A stretch of DNA of 64,000 bases from an uncultured Lachnospiraceae bacterium. GTDB taxonomy: Bacteria; Bacillota; Clostridia; Lachnospirales; Lachnospiraceae. Under the pieces are notes generated by a model. That model did not search any database. It worked only from the letters and a program-made list of their open reading frames with translations, and was not told the origin of the DNA. The stretch is taken from contig CAJTKU010000007.1 in NCBI GenBank assembly GCA_910577015.1, forward strand, positions 1 to 64,000. The letters run 5' to 3'. Numbering within the stretch: position 1 is the stretch's first letter; every line of letters begins with the position of its first letter. Below are positions 33,925 to 43,616 of this stretch, piece by piece. A program made the translations under genes and the position numbers.

Positions 33925-33954
33925 ATTATAATGTGATACTGTTTTTTACTGCAA
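33925..33954 (-). promoter_or_regulatory. Promoter of spo0A-like copy 1
   Basis: TTGCAG (33949-33954), an 18-base spacer ending TATCACAT and consensus TATAAT (33925-33930). The block CGATTCACGTCGCAAATATTTTACATTTTC just upstream is shared, with few changes, with the copy 2 promoter region, which suggests a common upstream control element. Confidence 0.7.
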
Positions 33955-34019
33955 CCGATTCACGTCGCAAATATTTTACATTTTCCGCGGTAAATCGCGG
34001 ATGTTTTTGACAGGTTTCT

Positions 34020-35297
34020 TTACTCCAAAAGCATTTCTTCTATAAATATACCGTATCCGCTGGTGGAATCATTGACCAATACATGGGTTACCGCTCCGAT
34101 AAGCTTCCCATTCTGGATGATGGGCGCGCCGCTCATGCCCTGTACGATGCCTCCCGTTACGGCAATAAGCTGCGGGTCAGTCACCTGCAGGACAATCCCT
34201 TTATTTACATTGGTATGCTCCAGATACAGCTCCTTGATTTCAATGTCATAGTATTTTGGCTTTCCGTCCACGGTACAAAGAATCTGCGCAGGTCCCAGCT
34301 GCACTTCCTGTTTTAAACCTATGGGAAGCGGTTCGGCTTCTATCCTGGACAGCATCTTTTCATTGCAGGTGCCGAAAATTCCCTTGGCAGTGTTTTCCGT
34401 AATAATGCCCAGTATGTTTTTATCGGTGTATTCTATCATGCCGGTCATTTCCCCCGGCTCTCCTTTGACGCCTTTTTTGATGGCTATTATGTCCGTATGG
34501 TACAATGTGCCGCTGTCAAGTTCCATGACGATGCTGGTATCCACATCATTGATGCCATGCCCCAATGCGCCGAAGTTGCCTTCGCTGTCCACAAATGTCA
34601 TGGTTCCGACCCCTTGGGCATTGTCCCTGACCCAGATACCCAGCTTATACTTTGCATTCTGGTTCTGCACAGGCCTTACTTCCACATCAAATTCTTCTTC
34701 TCCCCGCCTGATGGAAAGCACCACCGGCCTTCCGTCGGATTCTTCAATCATTTCTATGAACTTTTTCTTTGCAGACACCTCCACGCCATCCACCGCCGTG
34801 ATATAGTCGCCGGTTTTTAACAGGTATTTTGACGGGGAAACCTCGTTTCCGTCAAGCGACACAAATTCGCCTATGCCAATCACCAACACGCCGTCGGTCT
34901 TTAAGTAAATGCCAATCGGAAGGCCCACAGGAGTTAACGTCATATCTTTTATGACTTCAATATTGACCTGCTTGAAGGGAATCCAGCCGAACAGTTTCAG
35001 GTTCATCTGATAACTGCTTAATGTATCCGCCTTCATGGTTACCGAATTGCTCAAATCCACATAAATGGAACTTGTAGCTGCCTGCATACTCTCGTCATCC
35101 TTTTTTTCCGTTTTGATAATTTCCCCTGACAGGGGCAGCCCCAGGTCAATCACATGTTCCTCGCCGACCCTTAGTTTGATATCGCCCGGAATCTGCTCAT
35201 AAGCATATAAAACCCATCCCCCCACAAGGCTCATGCAGGTCAGAATAAGTGCAAATATTAGACAACCCTGGTATATTTTTCTTCTCACTTTTTTCAC
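34020..35297 (-). CDS. spoIVB: SpoIVB serine peptidase
   Basis: Predicted 425 residues. An N-terminal membrane helix (about 11-33) is followed by a spacer, a PDZ domain (about 140-220: GEFVSLDGNEVSPSKYLLKTGDYITAVDG) and an S55 peptidase domain with GALGHGI (catalytic His) and GMSGAPII (catalytic Ser). In B. subtilis SpoIVB is secreted from the forespore and cleaves SpoIVFA, releasing pro-sigma-K processing. GTG 35297 is taken as the start; an in-frame GTG nine bases on has a better distance from AGAAGGA. It lies between a recN terminator and the spo0A-like genes. Confidence 0.96.
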   Translation of the reverse strand: MKKVRRKIYQGCLIFALILTCMSLVGGWVLYAYEQIPGDIKLRVGEEHVIDLGLPLSGEIIKTEKKDDESMQAATSSIYVDLSNSVTMKADTLSSYQMNLKLFGWIPFKQVNIEVIKDMTLTPVGLPIGIYLKTDGVLVIGIGEFVSLDGNEVSPSKYLLKTGDYITAVDGVEVSAKKKFIEMIEESDGRPVVLSIRRGEEEFDVEVRPVQNQNAKYKLGIWVRDNAQGVGTMTFVDSEGNFGALGHGINDVDTSIVMELDSGTLYHTDIIAIKKGVKGEPGEMTGMIEYTDKNILGIITENTAKGIFGTCNEKMLSRIEAEPLPIGLKQEVQLGPAQILCTVDGKPKYYDIEIKELYLEHTNVNKGIVLQVTDPQLIAVTGGIVQGMSGAPIIQNGKLIGAVTHVLVNDSTSGYGIFIEEMLLE

Positions 35298-35338
35298 ATC
35301 CTTCTACACAACTTCGCCTGTTTTCCATCTGCAACCCA

Positions 35339-35371
35339 ACAAAAAAAGAGTACCCTTATCGGATACTCTTT
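35339..35371 (-). terminator. Intrinsic terminator after recN
   Basis: An AAAGAGTAxCC/GGxTACTCTTT stem with a short loop is followed on the minus strand by TTTTTTT. It lies 33 bases beyond the recN stop and separates the recN operon from spoIVB. Confidence 0.85.
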
Positions 35372-35403
35372 ATAGTGTTGTCATTTTTTTTGCTGTCTAA
35401 TCT

Positions 35404-37083
35404 TTAATTTTCATTTTGTTTTATTTTGGAAGCCTGTTTTTTAATTTCCTGCGCATTTTTAAGCGCCGCGCCCGAAAGTTCGTCCGCGCCCAACAGCCTT
35501 GCCAGTTCTTCCAAAGAACCCTTGTCGTCAAGCCGGTGAATGGCCGTAACAGTGCTTTCGCCGTCCGTTTCCTTTTCTATCAGGAAATGGGTGTCTGCCA
35601 TAGCCGCTATCTGGGGCAGATGGGTGATGCAAATGACCTGATGCGTCCCGGAAAGCCTGCCCAGTTTTTCCGAAACCTTCCATGCCGTCCTTCCGCTGAT
35701 GCCCGCGTCTATCTCGTCAAAGATAAGCGTGTCCACGGCGTCCTGCGCCGCAAACAAGGTTTTAATCCCCAGCATAATCCTGGAAAGCTCGCCGCCGCTG
35801 GCAACCAGTCCCAAAGGCCGTCTGGGTTCTCCGGGATTGGTGGAAATCATAAATTCCACATCGTCAAAACCGTCAGGGGCAATTTCTTTTTTTTCTATAT
35901 GAATGGCAAACTCCACGGAGAGAAAGTTTAATTCCTCCAGCGCTTTGGTCAGCCTTTCGGAAAGTTTTTCCGCTTCTTTTTTCCTCACTTCGGAAAGTTC
36001 CCCGCACTTACCCAAAAGCGCGCTTTCCAGTCCGTCATATTTTTCTTTTTGCTGCTTCCTATGGATTTCATAGTTTTCCAGCATTTCTATTTTTTCCAAA
36101 AGCTGATTCTCATATTCCAATATTTCCGGAATACTTTTTCCATATTTTTCTTTTAAATGATTGATAAGGTTTAAACGTTCCTGTACTTCCATCAGTTCGG
36201 AACCGTCAAATTCCATGCTTTCCATATAATCCGAAAGCTCCCTGTTAAAATCGTTCAAAAGGGACTCTATTTCCGCAATCTGGGCAGACATCCCGGCAAG
36301 GTCTGCATCAAGGGCCGCCGCAACGCCCAGTTCCCTTACCGCCCTGCCGATGTAAACTGCCGCGCCTTCCTCCCCTCCGGTGCAGCGGTAACATGCTCCC
36401 GCAGACTCCCCAATCTTTCTGCTGTTCGCCATCCTGCGATACCGGTTTTCCAGTTCTTCATCCTCACCGGGAGAAAGGGCTGCTCCCTCAATCTCGTTTT
36501 TTTCAAAATACAGTATTTCCAGTTCCCTTTTCCTTTGGGCCGCGTCCATTTCCTGCCCGGCAATCTCACTTTTCAGACGGCTGTGTTCCTGATAAAGCTT
36601 TGCCGTTTCGGACAAAAGGGCTGCTGTTTTTTCCCCTGCAAAGGCGTCCAGGATTTCAAGGTGTTTCTTTTTGCGAAGCAGGGATTGATGCTCATGCTGC
36701 CCGTGGATATCCAAAAGCAGCTCCGAAATCTCTTTCAGCTGCCTTGCCGTAACCGTTTCGCCGTTAATCCGGCTGACGCTCCTTGCCGGCTGTATTTTGC
36801 GTGTCAACATCACCGTATCCTCTTCATACGGCAAATCCATCTCTTTCAGTTTCTCCTTTATCCTGCCGCTTTCATCTGAAAAAACAAGCTCCACAAGGGC
36901 ATACTCCGCTCCGCTCCGAATCAAATCCTTGTCCGCCTTAGCGCCCAGAACCAGATTGACGGAACCTAAAAGTATGGACTTTCCCGCGCCTGTTTCACCG
37001 GTCAGGATATTTAATCCCGGTGTAAACTCTACTTCCGACTCTTCTATCAGGGCCAGATTTTTTACATGTAAACTTTGTAACAT
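35404..37083 (-). CDS. recN: DNA repair protein RecN
   Basis: Predicted 559 residues, family length. Walker A GETGAGKSILL is near residue 30. Two coiled-coil arms surround the centre, and the C-terminal ABC half carries LGLVASGGELSRIMLGIKT (signature) and DTLIFDEIDAGISGR (Walker B). RecN is an SMC-like protein that acts early in double-strand break repair. It follows argR by 50 bases, the usual argR-recN order. AAGGAG precedes the ATG. Confidence 0.97.
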   Translation of the reverse strand: MLQSLHVKNLALIEESEVEFTPGLNILTGETGAGKSILLGSVNLVLGAKADKDLIRSGAEYALVELVFSDESGRIKEKLKEMDLPYEEDTVMLTRKIQPARSVSRINGETVTARQLKEISELLLDIHGQHEHQSLLRKKKHLEILDAFAGEKTAALLSETAKLYQEHSRLKSEIAGQEMDAAQRKRELEILYFEKNEIEGAALSPGEDEELENRYRRMANSRKIGESAGACYRCTGGEEGAAVYIGRAVRELGVAAALDADLAGMSAQIAEIESLLNDFNRELSDYMESMEFDGSELMEVQERLNLINHLKEKYGKSIPEILEYENQLLEKIEMLENYEIHRKQQKEKYDGLESALLGKCGELSEVRKKEAEKLSERLTKALEELNFLSVEFAIHIEKKEIAPDGFDDVEFMISTNPGEPRRPLGLVASGGELSRIMLGIKTLFAAQDAVDTLIFDEIDAGISGRTAWKVSEKLGRLSGTHQVICITHLPQIAAMADTHFLIEKETDGESTVTAIHRLDDKGSLEELARLLGADELSGAALKNAQEIKKQASKIKQNEN

Positions 37084-37133
37084 ATTTCTCCTTCTGCCTT
37101 CTTTACAACGCTATTCCCCAACCAGCAGCGACG

Positions 37134-37583
37134 TCACTCCAGCATGCCCCTAAGCCTTTCCATAAGCGCTTTCGTATCCTCAACCGTTCTCACTGCCACC
37201 ATGACAGTGTCGTCCCCTGCAATGGAACCGACAATCTCCTTAAACTTCAGGGCGTCGACTGCCGCCGCCACCGCCATCGCCATGCCGGAGACCGTTCTTA
37301 TCACCAGTATGTTCTGCGCCATGTCCATGGATACAAAACCGTCTTTTAAAATGCGGATATACTTATCCCCGAGCCTGCCGTCATCCTGTCTGAGCACAAC
37401 ATATTTCTGCCTGCCGTCCCCGGCAGGCACTTTGGAAAGTTTCAATTCCCTGATGTCCCTGGAAACGGTCGCCTGCGTCACATCGAACCCGGCTTCTTTC
37501 AGATAGGCAGCCAGCTCCTCCTGCGTTTCCACGTCATATTTTTCTACAATTTCCACTATCTTGCCGTGTCTGACTTTTTTCAT
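37134..37583 (-). CDS. argR: Arginine repressor
   Basis: Predicted 149 residues. The N-terminal winged helix has TQEELAAYLKEAGFDVTQATVSRDIRELKLSKVP. The C-terminal oligomerisation/arginine-binding domain has IRTVSGMAMAVAAAVD and GSIAGDDTVMV. It senses arginine and controls arginine synthesis and catabolism genes, usually as a hexamer. It sits between nadK and recN as in most Firmicutes. Confidence 0.97.
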   Translation of the reverse strand: MKKVRHGKIVEIVEKYDVETQEELAAYLKEAGFDVTQATVSRDIRELKLSKVPAGDGRQKYVVLRQDDGRLGDKYIRILKDGFVSMDMAQNILVIRTVSGMAMAVAAAVDALKFKEIVGSIAGDDTVMVAVRTVEDTKALMERLRGMLE

Positions 37584-37602
37584 GTAAAAACCCTTTCCGT
37601 CC

Positions 37603-38430
37603 CTAATTGTCGCTCATTTTTTTATGAAGAACTTCCAGAAATCCCGCTTTGCCCAGCTTGATAAAATCCGTCGTCCGCTCAGACCGCACAATCCGCACGG
37701 CATCCCCCGTCTTAAGCTTTACGGCGCAGCCGTCAAAGCTTGCCGCCGCATACTGCACCTGTCCTTCCCTTCCCGCCGGAATTTCAATCACCACTTCGTC
37801 TTCGGGAGAAAGCACAATACTGCGCTGGTTCATGGTATGGGGGCAGATGGGCGTTACCACAATCAGGCGCGCCCCCGGCTCCACAATCGGCCCGCCCGCT
37901 GAAAGGTTGTATCCGGTTGAGCCTGTGGGCGTCGTGACAATCATGCCGTCCGCCAGATACCTGTTTAACAGTTTTCTGTTCACATACAGCAAAAAGGATA
38001 TTACCTGCTGGCTTTCGGTTTTGCTGATGACAATGTCATTGAGCGCCCAGCCGTTTGCGCTCTCACCGGATTTTCGGTAGACCGTGCCGTTTAACATCAT
38101 CCGGCTTTCCAAATCGTAATCCCCGAAAAGTAGCTGTTCCAGCGCCGCCTCCAGCCCGTCCGGCTCAACTTCCGTCAGGTATCCCAGCCGTCCCAGATTG
38201 ATGCCTAAAAGCGGAATCCTCTTCCTGCTGTGCGTTTCCCTGACAGCCTGCAGCATGGTGCCGTCACCGCCAAGCACCAGGATGCAGTCTGTTTCCTCCG
38301 GGATAGCGTCTTGCTCATCCTTTTTAACGGTACACTCTATTCCTTTGCCGCTGAGAAAACGACGGACCTTTTCCGTTGTGGCAAAATCTTTGTCTTTATA
38401 ACGGTTGGTATAGATGCAAAAGTGTTTCAT
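37603..38430 (-). CDS. nadK: NAD kinase
   Basis: Predicted 275 residues from ATG 38430, which has AGAGGG six bases upstream; a longer reading from 38463 overlaps tlyA. The GGDGTMLQA motif is at about 56-64, and the catalytic region has TPTGSTGYNLSAGGPIV and TPICPHTMNQRSIVL. It makes NADP from NAD. It is followed by argR after 19 bases, all in the same operon. Confidence 0.95.
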   Translation of the reverse strand: MKHFCIYTNRYKDKDFATTEKVRRFLSGKGIECTVKKDEQDAIPEETDCILVLGGDGTMLQAVRETHSRKRIPLLGINLGRLGYLTEVEPDGLEAALEQLLFGDYDLESRMMLNGTVYRKSGESANGWALNDIVISKTESQQVISFLLYVNRKLLNRYLADGMIVTTPTGSTGYNLSAGGPIVEPGARLIVVTPICPHTMNQRSIVLSPEDEVVIEIPAGREGQVQYAAASFDGCAVKLKTGDAVRIVRSERTTDFIKLGKAGFLEVLHKKMSDN

Positions 38431-38446
38431 TGCCGTCCCTCTTTCT

Positions 38447-39334
38447 TTACAAGTTTCCTTCATGCGCCGCTTTCACTGTCTCCCCAATCCGTTCTTTCCA
38501 TTCTTTCCGGGCGGAAAGCCCGCTTTTCTGCCGGATAATCCTTTCCAGGTTCTGTTCCGCCTCATGCTCCGAAAAGCCGTCGCTTTCCGGCCTGCTGCCT
38601 CTTTCCAGTTCCAGGAAAACCAGGTATTCTATATTGCCTTCCGGTCCCTTGATGGGGGAGTAATCCAGTCCCAGAACAAGAAAGCCCAGACTATCCGCAT
38701 AATCCACAACTTTATTTATCACTTCCATGTGGACTTCGGGCTCCCTCACCACCCCTTTTTTGCCTACTTTTTCCCTGCCCGCCTCAAACTGCGGCTTAAT
38801 CAGGCAGACCATCCTGCCACCGTCTTTTAACAACGCCCTTGCAGGCAGCAATATCTTGGTGAGTGAGATAAAAGAAACATCCACGGAGGCAAAATCAGGC
38901 TGTTCGGGGATATCCTCCCTTGTCATATACCGGAAATTTGTCTTTTCCATACAGACGACCCGCTCGTCATTCCTGAGCTTCCATGCCAGCTGTCCATGTC
39001 CCACATCCACAGCATAGACTTTGGACGCGCCGTTCATCAGCATACAGTCGGTAAAACCTCCTGTGGACGCTCCGATATCCATGCAGGTTTTACCCTCCAG
39101 GGATAGGCCAAAACAATTTATGGCTTTTTCCAGCTTCAGCCCGCCCCGGCTGACATATTTGGGCGCCGCGCCCTTTACTTCCACTTTTACCTTCGCCATG
39201 TCAAAGGACGTGCCTGCCTTGTCCTCCCTCTGTCCGTCCACAAAAACATTTCCTGCCATGATAACGGCTTTCGCCTTTTCCCTGGACTCTGCCAGCCCAA
39301 GGGTAACCAGAATCACATCCAGCCTTTCCTTCAT
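38447..39334 (-). CDS. tlyA: TlyA family RNA methyltransferase/hemolysin-like protein
   Basis: Predicted 295 residues starting MKERLDVILVTLGLAESREKAK, the normal TlyA start. An S4 RNA-binding domain (about 3-60) is followed by an FtsJ-type SAM methyltransferase domain (DIGASTGGFTDCML, AVDVGHGQLAWKLR, CLIKPQFEAGREKVGKKGVV). TlyA methylates 2'-O of rRNA cytidines; hemolysis is a historical label. An upstream GTG at 39345-39349 is possible. The gene overlaps the end of dxs by 4 bases. Confidence 0.93.
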   Translation of the reverse strand: MKERLDVILVTLGLAESREKAKAVIMAGNVFVDGQREDKAGTSFDMAKVKVEVKGAAPKYVSRGGLKLEKAINCFGLSLEGKTCMDIGASTGGFTDCMLMNGASKVYAVDVGHGQLAWKLRNDERVVCMEKTNFRYMTREDIPEQPDFASVDVSFISLTKILLPARALLKDGGRMVCLIKPQFEAGREKVGKKGVVREPEVHMEVINKVVDYADSLGFLVLGLDYSPIKGPEGNIEYLVFLELERGSRPESDGFSEHEAEQNLERIIRQKSGLSARKEWKERIGETVKAAHEGNL

Positions 39335-41193
39335 GTTTTTTCCATCCACTCTCTTATTCGTATTGCGATACTTGCCGCGTCCATCCCAAGCTCCTGTTTT
39401 AAAAGTTCCACATTGCCATGCTCCACGTAAGCGTCGGGAATGGTGACTGCGATTTTTCCCACGGAAATTTCGTTGTCATCCAGAAAAGCACGGACTCTTT
39501 CCCCGAATCCGCCGCTTGCCACATTTTCTTCCATGGTGACAAGCAGTTTATGCCCCCCTGCGGCTTTTCTCAGCATATCTTCATCAATCGGCTTTATGTA
39601 TCTGGCATTTATCAGACTGCAGGCATACCCCTCGGATTTCAGGCGCATCCTGACATCTTCGGCGGTCTTTACCATGCTCCCGGCCGCCACCAGGGCTATT
39701 TCCCCTTCTTCATATATCCATTCGCTCTTTCCGTACTCCAAAGGCGCCCGAAACTCTTTCAGTCCCGCATAGGCCTCTCCCCTGGGATACCGGATGGCTA
39801 CAGGCCCGTCAAAGGCAACGGCATATTTTAACATGTCGGAAAGCTCCCATTTGTTTTTGGGCGCCAGCACCTGAATGCCCGGGATACTTGACAAAAAAGA
39901 TAAATCGAAAATACCCTGATGGGTTTCCCCGTCGCTTCCCACCAGCCCTGCCCTGTCGATGGCAAAGACAACCGGCAGGTTCTGTATACATACGTCGTGC
40001 AGAATCTGGTCATAGGCGCGCTGCAAAAAAGAAGAATATATGGCAACCACCGGCCTTAAACCCCCGGCTGCCAGTCCCGCCGCAAAGGTCACCGCATGTT
40101 CTTCCGCAATGCCCACGTCAAAAAAGCGTTCCGGGTACATATTGTGAAAGCGTTTCAGTCCTGTACCGTCCGGCATGGCAGCCGTGATGGCAACCACCCT
40201 TTCATCCCGCTGTCCCAGCTTACACATGACAGTGGAAAAAATATCCGTATAATTGGCCGTGTTCCGTGGATTTTTGGGAAGCCCCGATTCGATTTCAAAG
40301 GGCTCTGCCCCATGGAACCTTGCCGGATGGCGTTCTGCCGGGGCATACCCTTTTCCTTTTTCCGTTATGACATGGACCAGTACGGCCCCTTTGACTCTTT
40401 TGGCCTCGTGAATGACCTTTACCATTGCATTAACATCATGCCCGTTTACGGGGCCAAGGTATGTGATGCCCATATCTTCAAAAAACATGCCGGGAATCAC
40501 CAGCTGCTTGACGCCGCTTTTCAGCCTGCGGATGCGGGCTATGAGGGAATCTCCCGAACTTGTCTTTTTAAGGGCTTTGTAAACGCCCTCCTTTAAATCC
40601 AGATAACTGTCGGCAGTGCGGACATTGTTGAGGTACCGGGATATCCCGCCCACATTCTCCGATATGGACATGTTATTGTCGTTTAACACTACAATAAAAT
40701 TCGTCTCCAGCCGGGACGCATTGTTCAAGGCTTCATAAGCCATGCCGCCTGTCAGGGAGCCGTCCCCGATTACGGAGATAACGGTGTTTTTTTCTCCCTT
40801 TAAGTCCCGTGCCTTCACCATGCCGAGCCCCGCAGAAATGGAAGTGGAACTGTGTCCCGTATCAAAGCAGTCGCAGCTGCTCTCCCTCCTCTTCGGGAAA
40901 CCGCTCATACCGTGAAACTTGCGGAGCTGTTCAAAGCCTTCCCGCCTGCCCGTCAACAGCTTGTGTGTGTAGGATTGGTGTCCGACATCCCATATCAGTT
41001 TGTCCTCCGGCAGCGTAAGCGAGAGGTGCAGCGCCATGGTTAGTTCCACGGCCCCCAGGTTTGAGCCCAGATGCCCTCCCGTCACACTGATTTTTTCTAT
41101 CAGGAAATCACGGATTTCCTCAGCCAGCAGTCCGTAATCTTCTTTGTCGATATATTTGATGTCATTTGCCTTCTCAATCTGTTCCAACAACAT
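39331..41193 (-). CDS. dxs: 1-deoxy-D-xylulose-5-phosphate synthase
   Basis: Predicted 620 residues. It shows the TPP-binding GDGSLTGGMAYEALNNA motif, the HPARFHG and GIAEEHAVTFAAGLA segments, and the transketolase C-terminal domain. It condenses pyruvate and glyceraldehyde-3-phosphate, the first step of the MEP isoprenoid pathway. It is preceded by ispA and followed by tlyA, the standard xseB-ispA-dxs-tlyA order. AGAGGTGACGGC precedes the ATG. Confidence 0.97.
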   Translation of the reverse strand: MLLEQIEKANDIKYIDKEDYGLLAEEIRDFLIEKISVTGGHLGSNLGAVELTMALHLSLTLPEDKLIWDVGHQSYTHKLLTGRREGFEQLRKFHGMSGFPKRRESSCDCFDTGHSSTSISAGLGMVKARDLKGEKNTVISVIGDGSLTGGMAYEALNNASRLETNFIVVLNDNNMSISENVGGISRYLNNVRTADSYLDLKEGVYKALKKTSSGDSLIARIRRLKSGVKQLVIPGMFFEDMGITYLGPVNGHDVNAMVKVIHEAKRVKGAVLVHVITEKGKGYAPAERHPARFHGAEPFEIESGLPKNPRNTANYTDIFSTVMCKLGQRDERVVAITAAMPDGTGLKRFHNMYPERFFDVGIAEEHAVTFAAGLAAGGLRPVVAIYSSFLQRAYDQILHDVCIQNLPVVFAIDRAGLVGSDGETHQGIFDLSFLSSIPGIQVLAPKNKWELSDMLKYAVAFDGPVAIRYPRGEAYAGLKEFRAPLEYGKSEWIYEEGEIALVAAGSMVKTAEDVRMRLKSEGYACSLINARYIKPIDEDMLRKAAGGHKLLVTMEENVASGGFGERVRAFLDDNEISVGKIAVTIPDAYVEHGNVELLKQELGMDAASIAIRIREWMEKT

Positions 41194-41226
41194 GCCGTCA
41201 CCTCTTTTGCCTGCCGGATATGCAGA

Positions 41227-42168
41227 TTACTTCTTCCTGTGAATCAAATCGCGGATATACACCTGTATGGATTCGCTTTCCGAACCGTATTTGTCCAGCA
41301 TATCAAGCGCTTCCATATAGAGTCTTTCCATCTCCGCTTTGGCCGCTTCCAATCCCATGCAGGACACGTAAGTTTTTTTGTTGTTCTTATCATCACTGCC
41401 TACATTTTTGCCCAGTTCGGCTTCCGTTCCCGTCACATCCAGAATATCGTCCTGTATCTGGAAAGCAAGTCCGAGCACGTGTCCGACTTGTTCCATTTCC
41501 GCAACCCTTTCTTTATCCGCACCGGCCATCACAGCGCCTATCATCATCGCCGCTTCAATCAGGGCTCCCGTCTTATGCTCATGGATAAACAAAAGCTCCT
41601 CTTTTGTTATCTCCTCCATTTTCTCTGCTTCCACATCCGCCGTCTGCCCGCCTATCATCCCGTGGATGCCTGATTTTTTGGCAAGGATGGTTATGGCGCG
41701 GGCCGCCATTTTATACCTGTCAGTCATGGCGATGCCGTCCACCACGCAGGAAGTAAACGCGGTGCACGCCACTTCATAGGCATAATTGAGAAGGGCGTCC
41801 CCGGCCAGAATACCCATGCATTCCCCGTAAGCCACATGGGTGGTTTTTCTGCCGCGCCTGTAAGTGTCATTGTCCATTGCCGGCAAATCATCATGTACCA
41901 GGGAATAAGCGTGTATCATTTCTATGGCTATCATAAAAGGCTCCACTATCCATCCATGTCCCCTGCAAAGATAATAAGCCTCCTGCATAAGCCTCGGGCG
42001 CACCCTCTTTCCCCCTGCCATCATGCTGTAATTCATTGCCTCGATGACAATTTTCTGCTGTCCTCTCTCCTTGGGAAGATACTGCTCTATCATTTCTTCC
42101 AGGTCGACAAGCCTTTCTTCATGCATTTCTTCCCACTCTTGTATTTCATTTGGTTTTAATGGTATCAT
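41227..42168 (-). CDS. ispA: Polyprenyl synthetase (farnesyl diphosphate synthase type)
   Basis: Predicted 313 residues. The two Asp-rich motifs are present: DDLPAMDND (first, about 101-109) and QIQDDILD (second, about 240). GGKRVRPRL is the substrate-binding region. It condenses DMAPP/GPP with IPP to make farnesyl or geranyl diphosphate for undecaprenyl and quinone precursors. Residues before the first motif (HAYSLVHDDLP) are those of short-chain synthases. The position between xseB and dxs supports ispA. Confidence 0.95.
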   Translation of the reverse strand: MIPLKPNEIQEWEEMHEERLVDLEEMIEQYLPKERGQQKIVIEAMNYSMMAGGKRVRPRLMQEAYYLCRGHGWIVEPFMIAIEMIHAYSLVHDDLPAMDNDTYRRGRKTTHVAYGECMGILAGDALLNYAYEVACTAFTSCVVDGIAMTDRYKMAARAITILAKKSGIHGMIGGQTADVEAEKMEEITKEELLFIHEHKTGALIEAAMMIGAVMAGADKERVAEMEQVGHVLGLAFQIQDDILDVTGTEAELGKNVGSDDKNNKKTYVSCMGLEAAKAEMERLYMEALDMLDKYGSESESIQVYIRDLIHRKK

Positions 42169-42196
42169 TCATGCTCCTTTCCTATTACACATTGGT

Positions 42197-42394
42197 TTAT
42201 TCAAAGGCAACCAGCTCGCCTTCCTCATTTAGCTGCATTACCTGTTTTTCCACTTTATCAATATCGGCGTTGCACTGCTTTAACAATTCCATGCCCTCTT
42301 TGTAAATGCGGAAAGACTCTTCCAGTGATATCTCTTCTGATTCCAGTCTTTTTGCCGTTTCTTCCAGCTTAGCAAACTTCTCCTCTAAAGACAT
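42197..42394 (-). CDS. xseB: Exodeoxyribonuclease VII small subunit
   Basis: Predicted 65 residues. It starts MSLEEKFAKLEETAKRLES and contains EISLEESFRIYKEGMELLKQCN, the XseB helical hairpin. It binds the large subunit to form the single-strand-specific exonuclease. AGGAGGGGG precedes the ATG, which overlaps the end of xseA by 26 bases. Confidence 0.95.
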   Translation of the reverse strand: MSLEEKFAKLEETAKRLESEEISLEESFRIYKEGMELLKQCNADIDKVEKQVMQLNEEGELVAFE

Positions 42395-43607
42395 CTGCCC
42401 CCTCCTTTTCTTTTTTATCCGTTACTACCGCAAACACTTGCCCGTCCGTCACATGGATGGTCACTTTATCCTTCGGATGTACCTGCGACACTTTTTTCAA
42501 CGCCTTTCCCGACTTGTCCTCCACATAAGAATAGCCGCTGTTTAACTTTGTAAGCGGCGACAGGCCTTTAAACTGCTCCAGGTAAATGGCGAGCCTGTGC
42601 CTCCTGTCGTCCAGTATCCTCTCCATGCTGTGGACAAGTCTGTCCTCCAGCTGCATTAAGCGCGTTTTTTTCTCCCGGATACGGTTTTGGGGGCTTACAT
42701 AGTTTAACTGCAAACGTCTTCTTTCCAGCAGGGAACGCTTCTCCTGCAGCCTTGTCCGCATTTGCTTTTGCAGCTTCCCTTTATATTCTTCCAGGGTAAA
42801 CAGAAACTGTCCGTAATCAAAAACCGCCAGTTCAGCCGCCGCTGACGGCGTAGGCGCCCTTAAATCCGCCACATAATCGGCAATGGTGGTATCCGTCTCA
42901 TGACCCACCGCCGAAATAATGGGAACACTGCAGTCAAACACCGCCTGTGCCACAATCTCTTCGTTGAAGGCCCACAAATCTTCCATGGAACCGCCGCCGC
43001 GCCCTGCAATTATCAAATCCACACCCTGACGCTCCAGCGCCCTGATGCCGTTTGCAATGCTTTGCGCTGCCAAATCCCCCTGCACAATGGCCGGATACAG
43101 CACTATCCTGATGTAGGGATTGCGCCTTTTTGCAACGTTGATGATATCCCTCACGGCAGCGCCGGTAGGCGCAGTCACCACGCCCAGCGTATGGATATAT
43201 TGGGGAATGGGAAGCTTGTACTGTGCGTCAAACATGCCCCGTTCCTCCAGGTCCTGCTTTAGCTGCTCGAACTTTTCGTAGAGAAACCCTGCGCCGTCCT
43301 GCACAATCTGTTTTGCATACAGCTGGTACTTTCCGTCGCGCTCATAGACGTCCACGATGCCGCCGGCTACCACCTGCATGCCTTCCCGCAGCGTAAATTT
43401 AAGCCCTCCCCTGCTGCCGGCAAACATCACGCAGGCAATACATCCTTTTTCATCCTTTAACGTAAAATAAATATGTCCAGAGGAATGATATTTACAGTTG
43501 CTTACCTCCCCCCTGACAAAAAGCGACTGTAACATAAAATCCTGCGTGAACATATTTTTGATATACGCATTCACTTGTGCTACTGTGTAAATATTCTGTA
43601 TATTCAT
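42369..43607 (-). CDS. xseA: Exodeoxyribonuclease VII large subunit
   Basis: Predicted 412 residues from ATG 43607 (a GTG one codon earlier is equally in frame). An OB-fold N-terminus (LFVRGEVSNCKYHSSGHIYFTLKDE) is followed by the catalytic domain with VVTAPTGAAVRDI, GRGGGSMEDLWAFNEE and SAVGHETDTTIADYVADLRAPTPSAAAE, then coiled coil. It degrades single-stranded DNA in repair. It lies 9 bases after nusB. Confidence 0.96.
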   Translation of the reverse strand: MNIQNIYTVAQVNAYIKNMFTQDFMLQSLFVRGEVSNCKYHSSGHIYFTLKDEKGCIACVMFAGSRGGLKFTLREGMQVVAGGIVDVYERDGKYQLYAKQIVQDGAGFLYEKFEQLKQDLEERGMFDAQYKLPIPQYIHTLGVVTAPTGAAVRDIINVAKRRNPYIRIVLYPAIVQGDLAAQSIANGIRALERQGVDLIIAGRGGGSMEDLWAFNEEIVAQAVFDCSVPIISAVGHETDTTIADYVADLRAPTPSAAAELAVFDYGQFLFTLEEYKGKLQKQMRTRLQEKRSLLERRRLQLNYVSPQNRIREKKTRLMQLEDRLVHSMERILDDRRHRLAIYLEQFKGLSPLTKLNSGYSYVEDKSGKALKKVSQVHPKDKVTIHVTDGQVFAVVTDKKEKEGADVFRGEVC

Positions 43608-43616
43608 CACCCGGCC

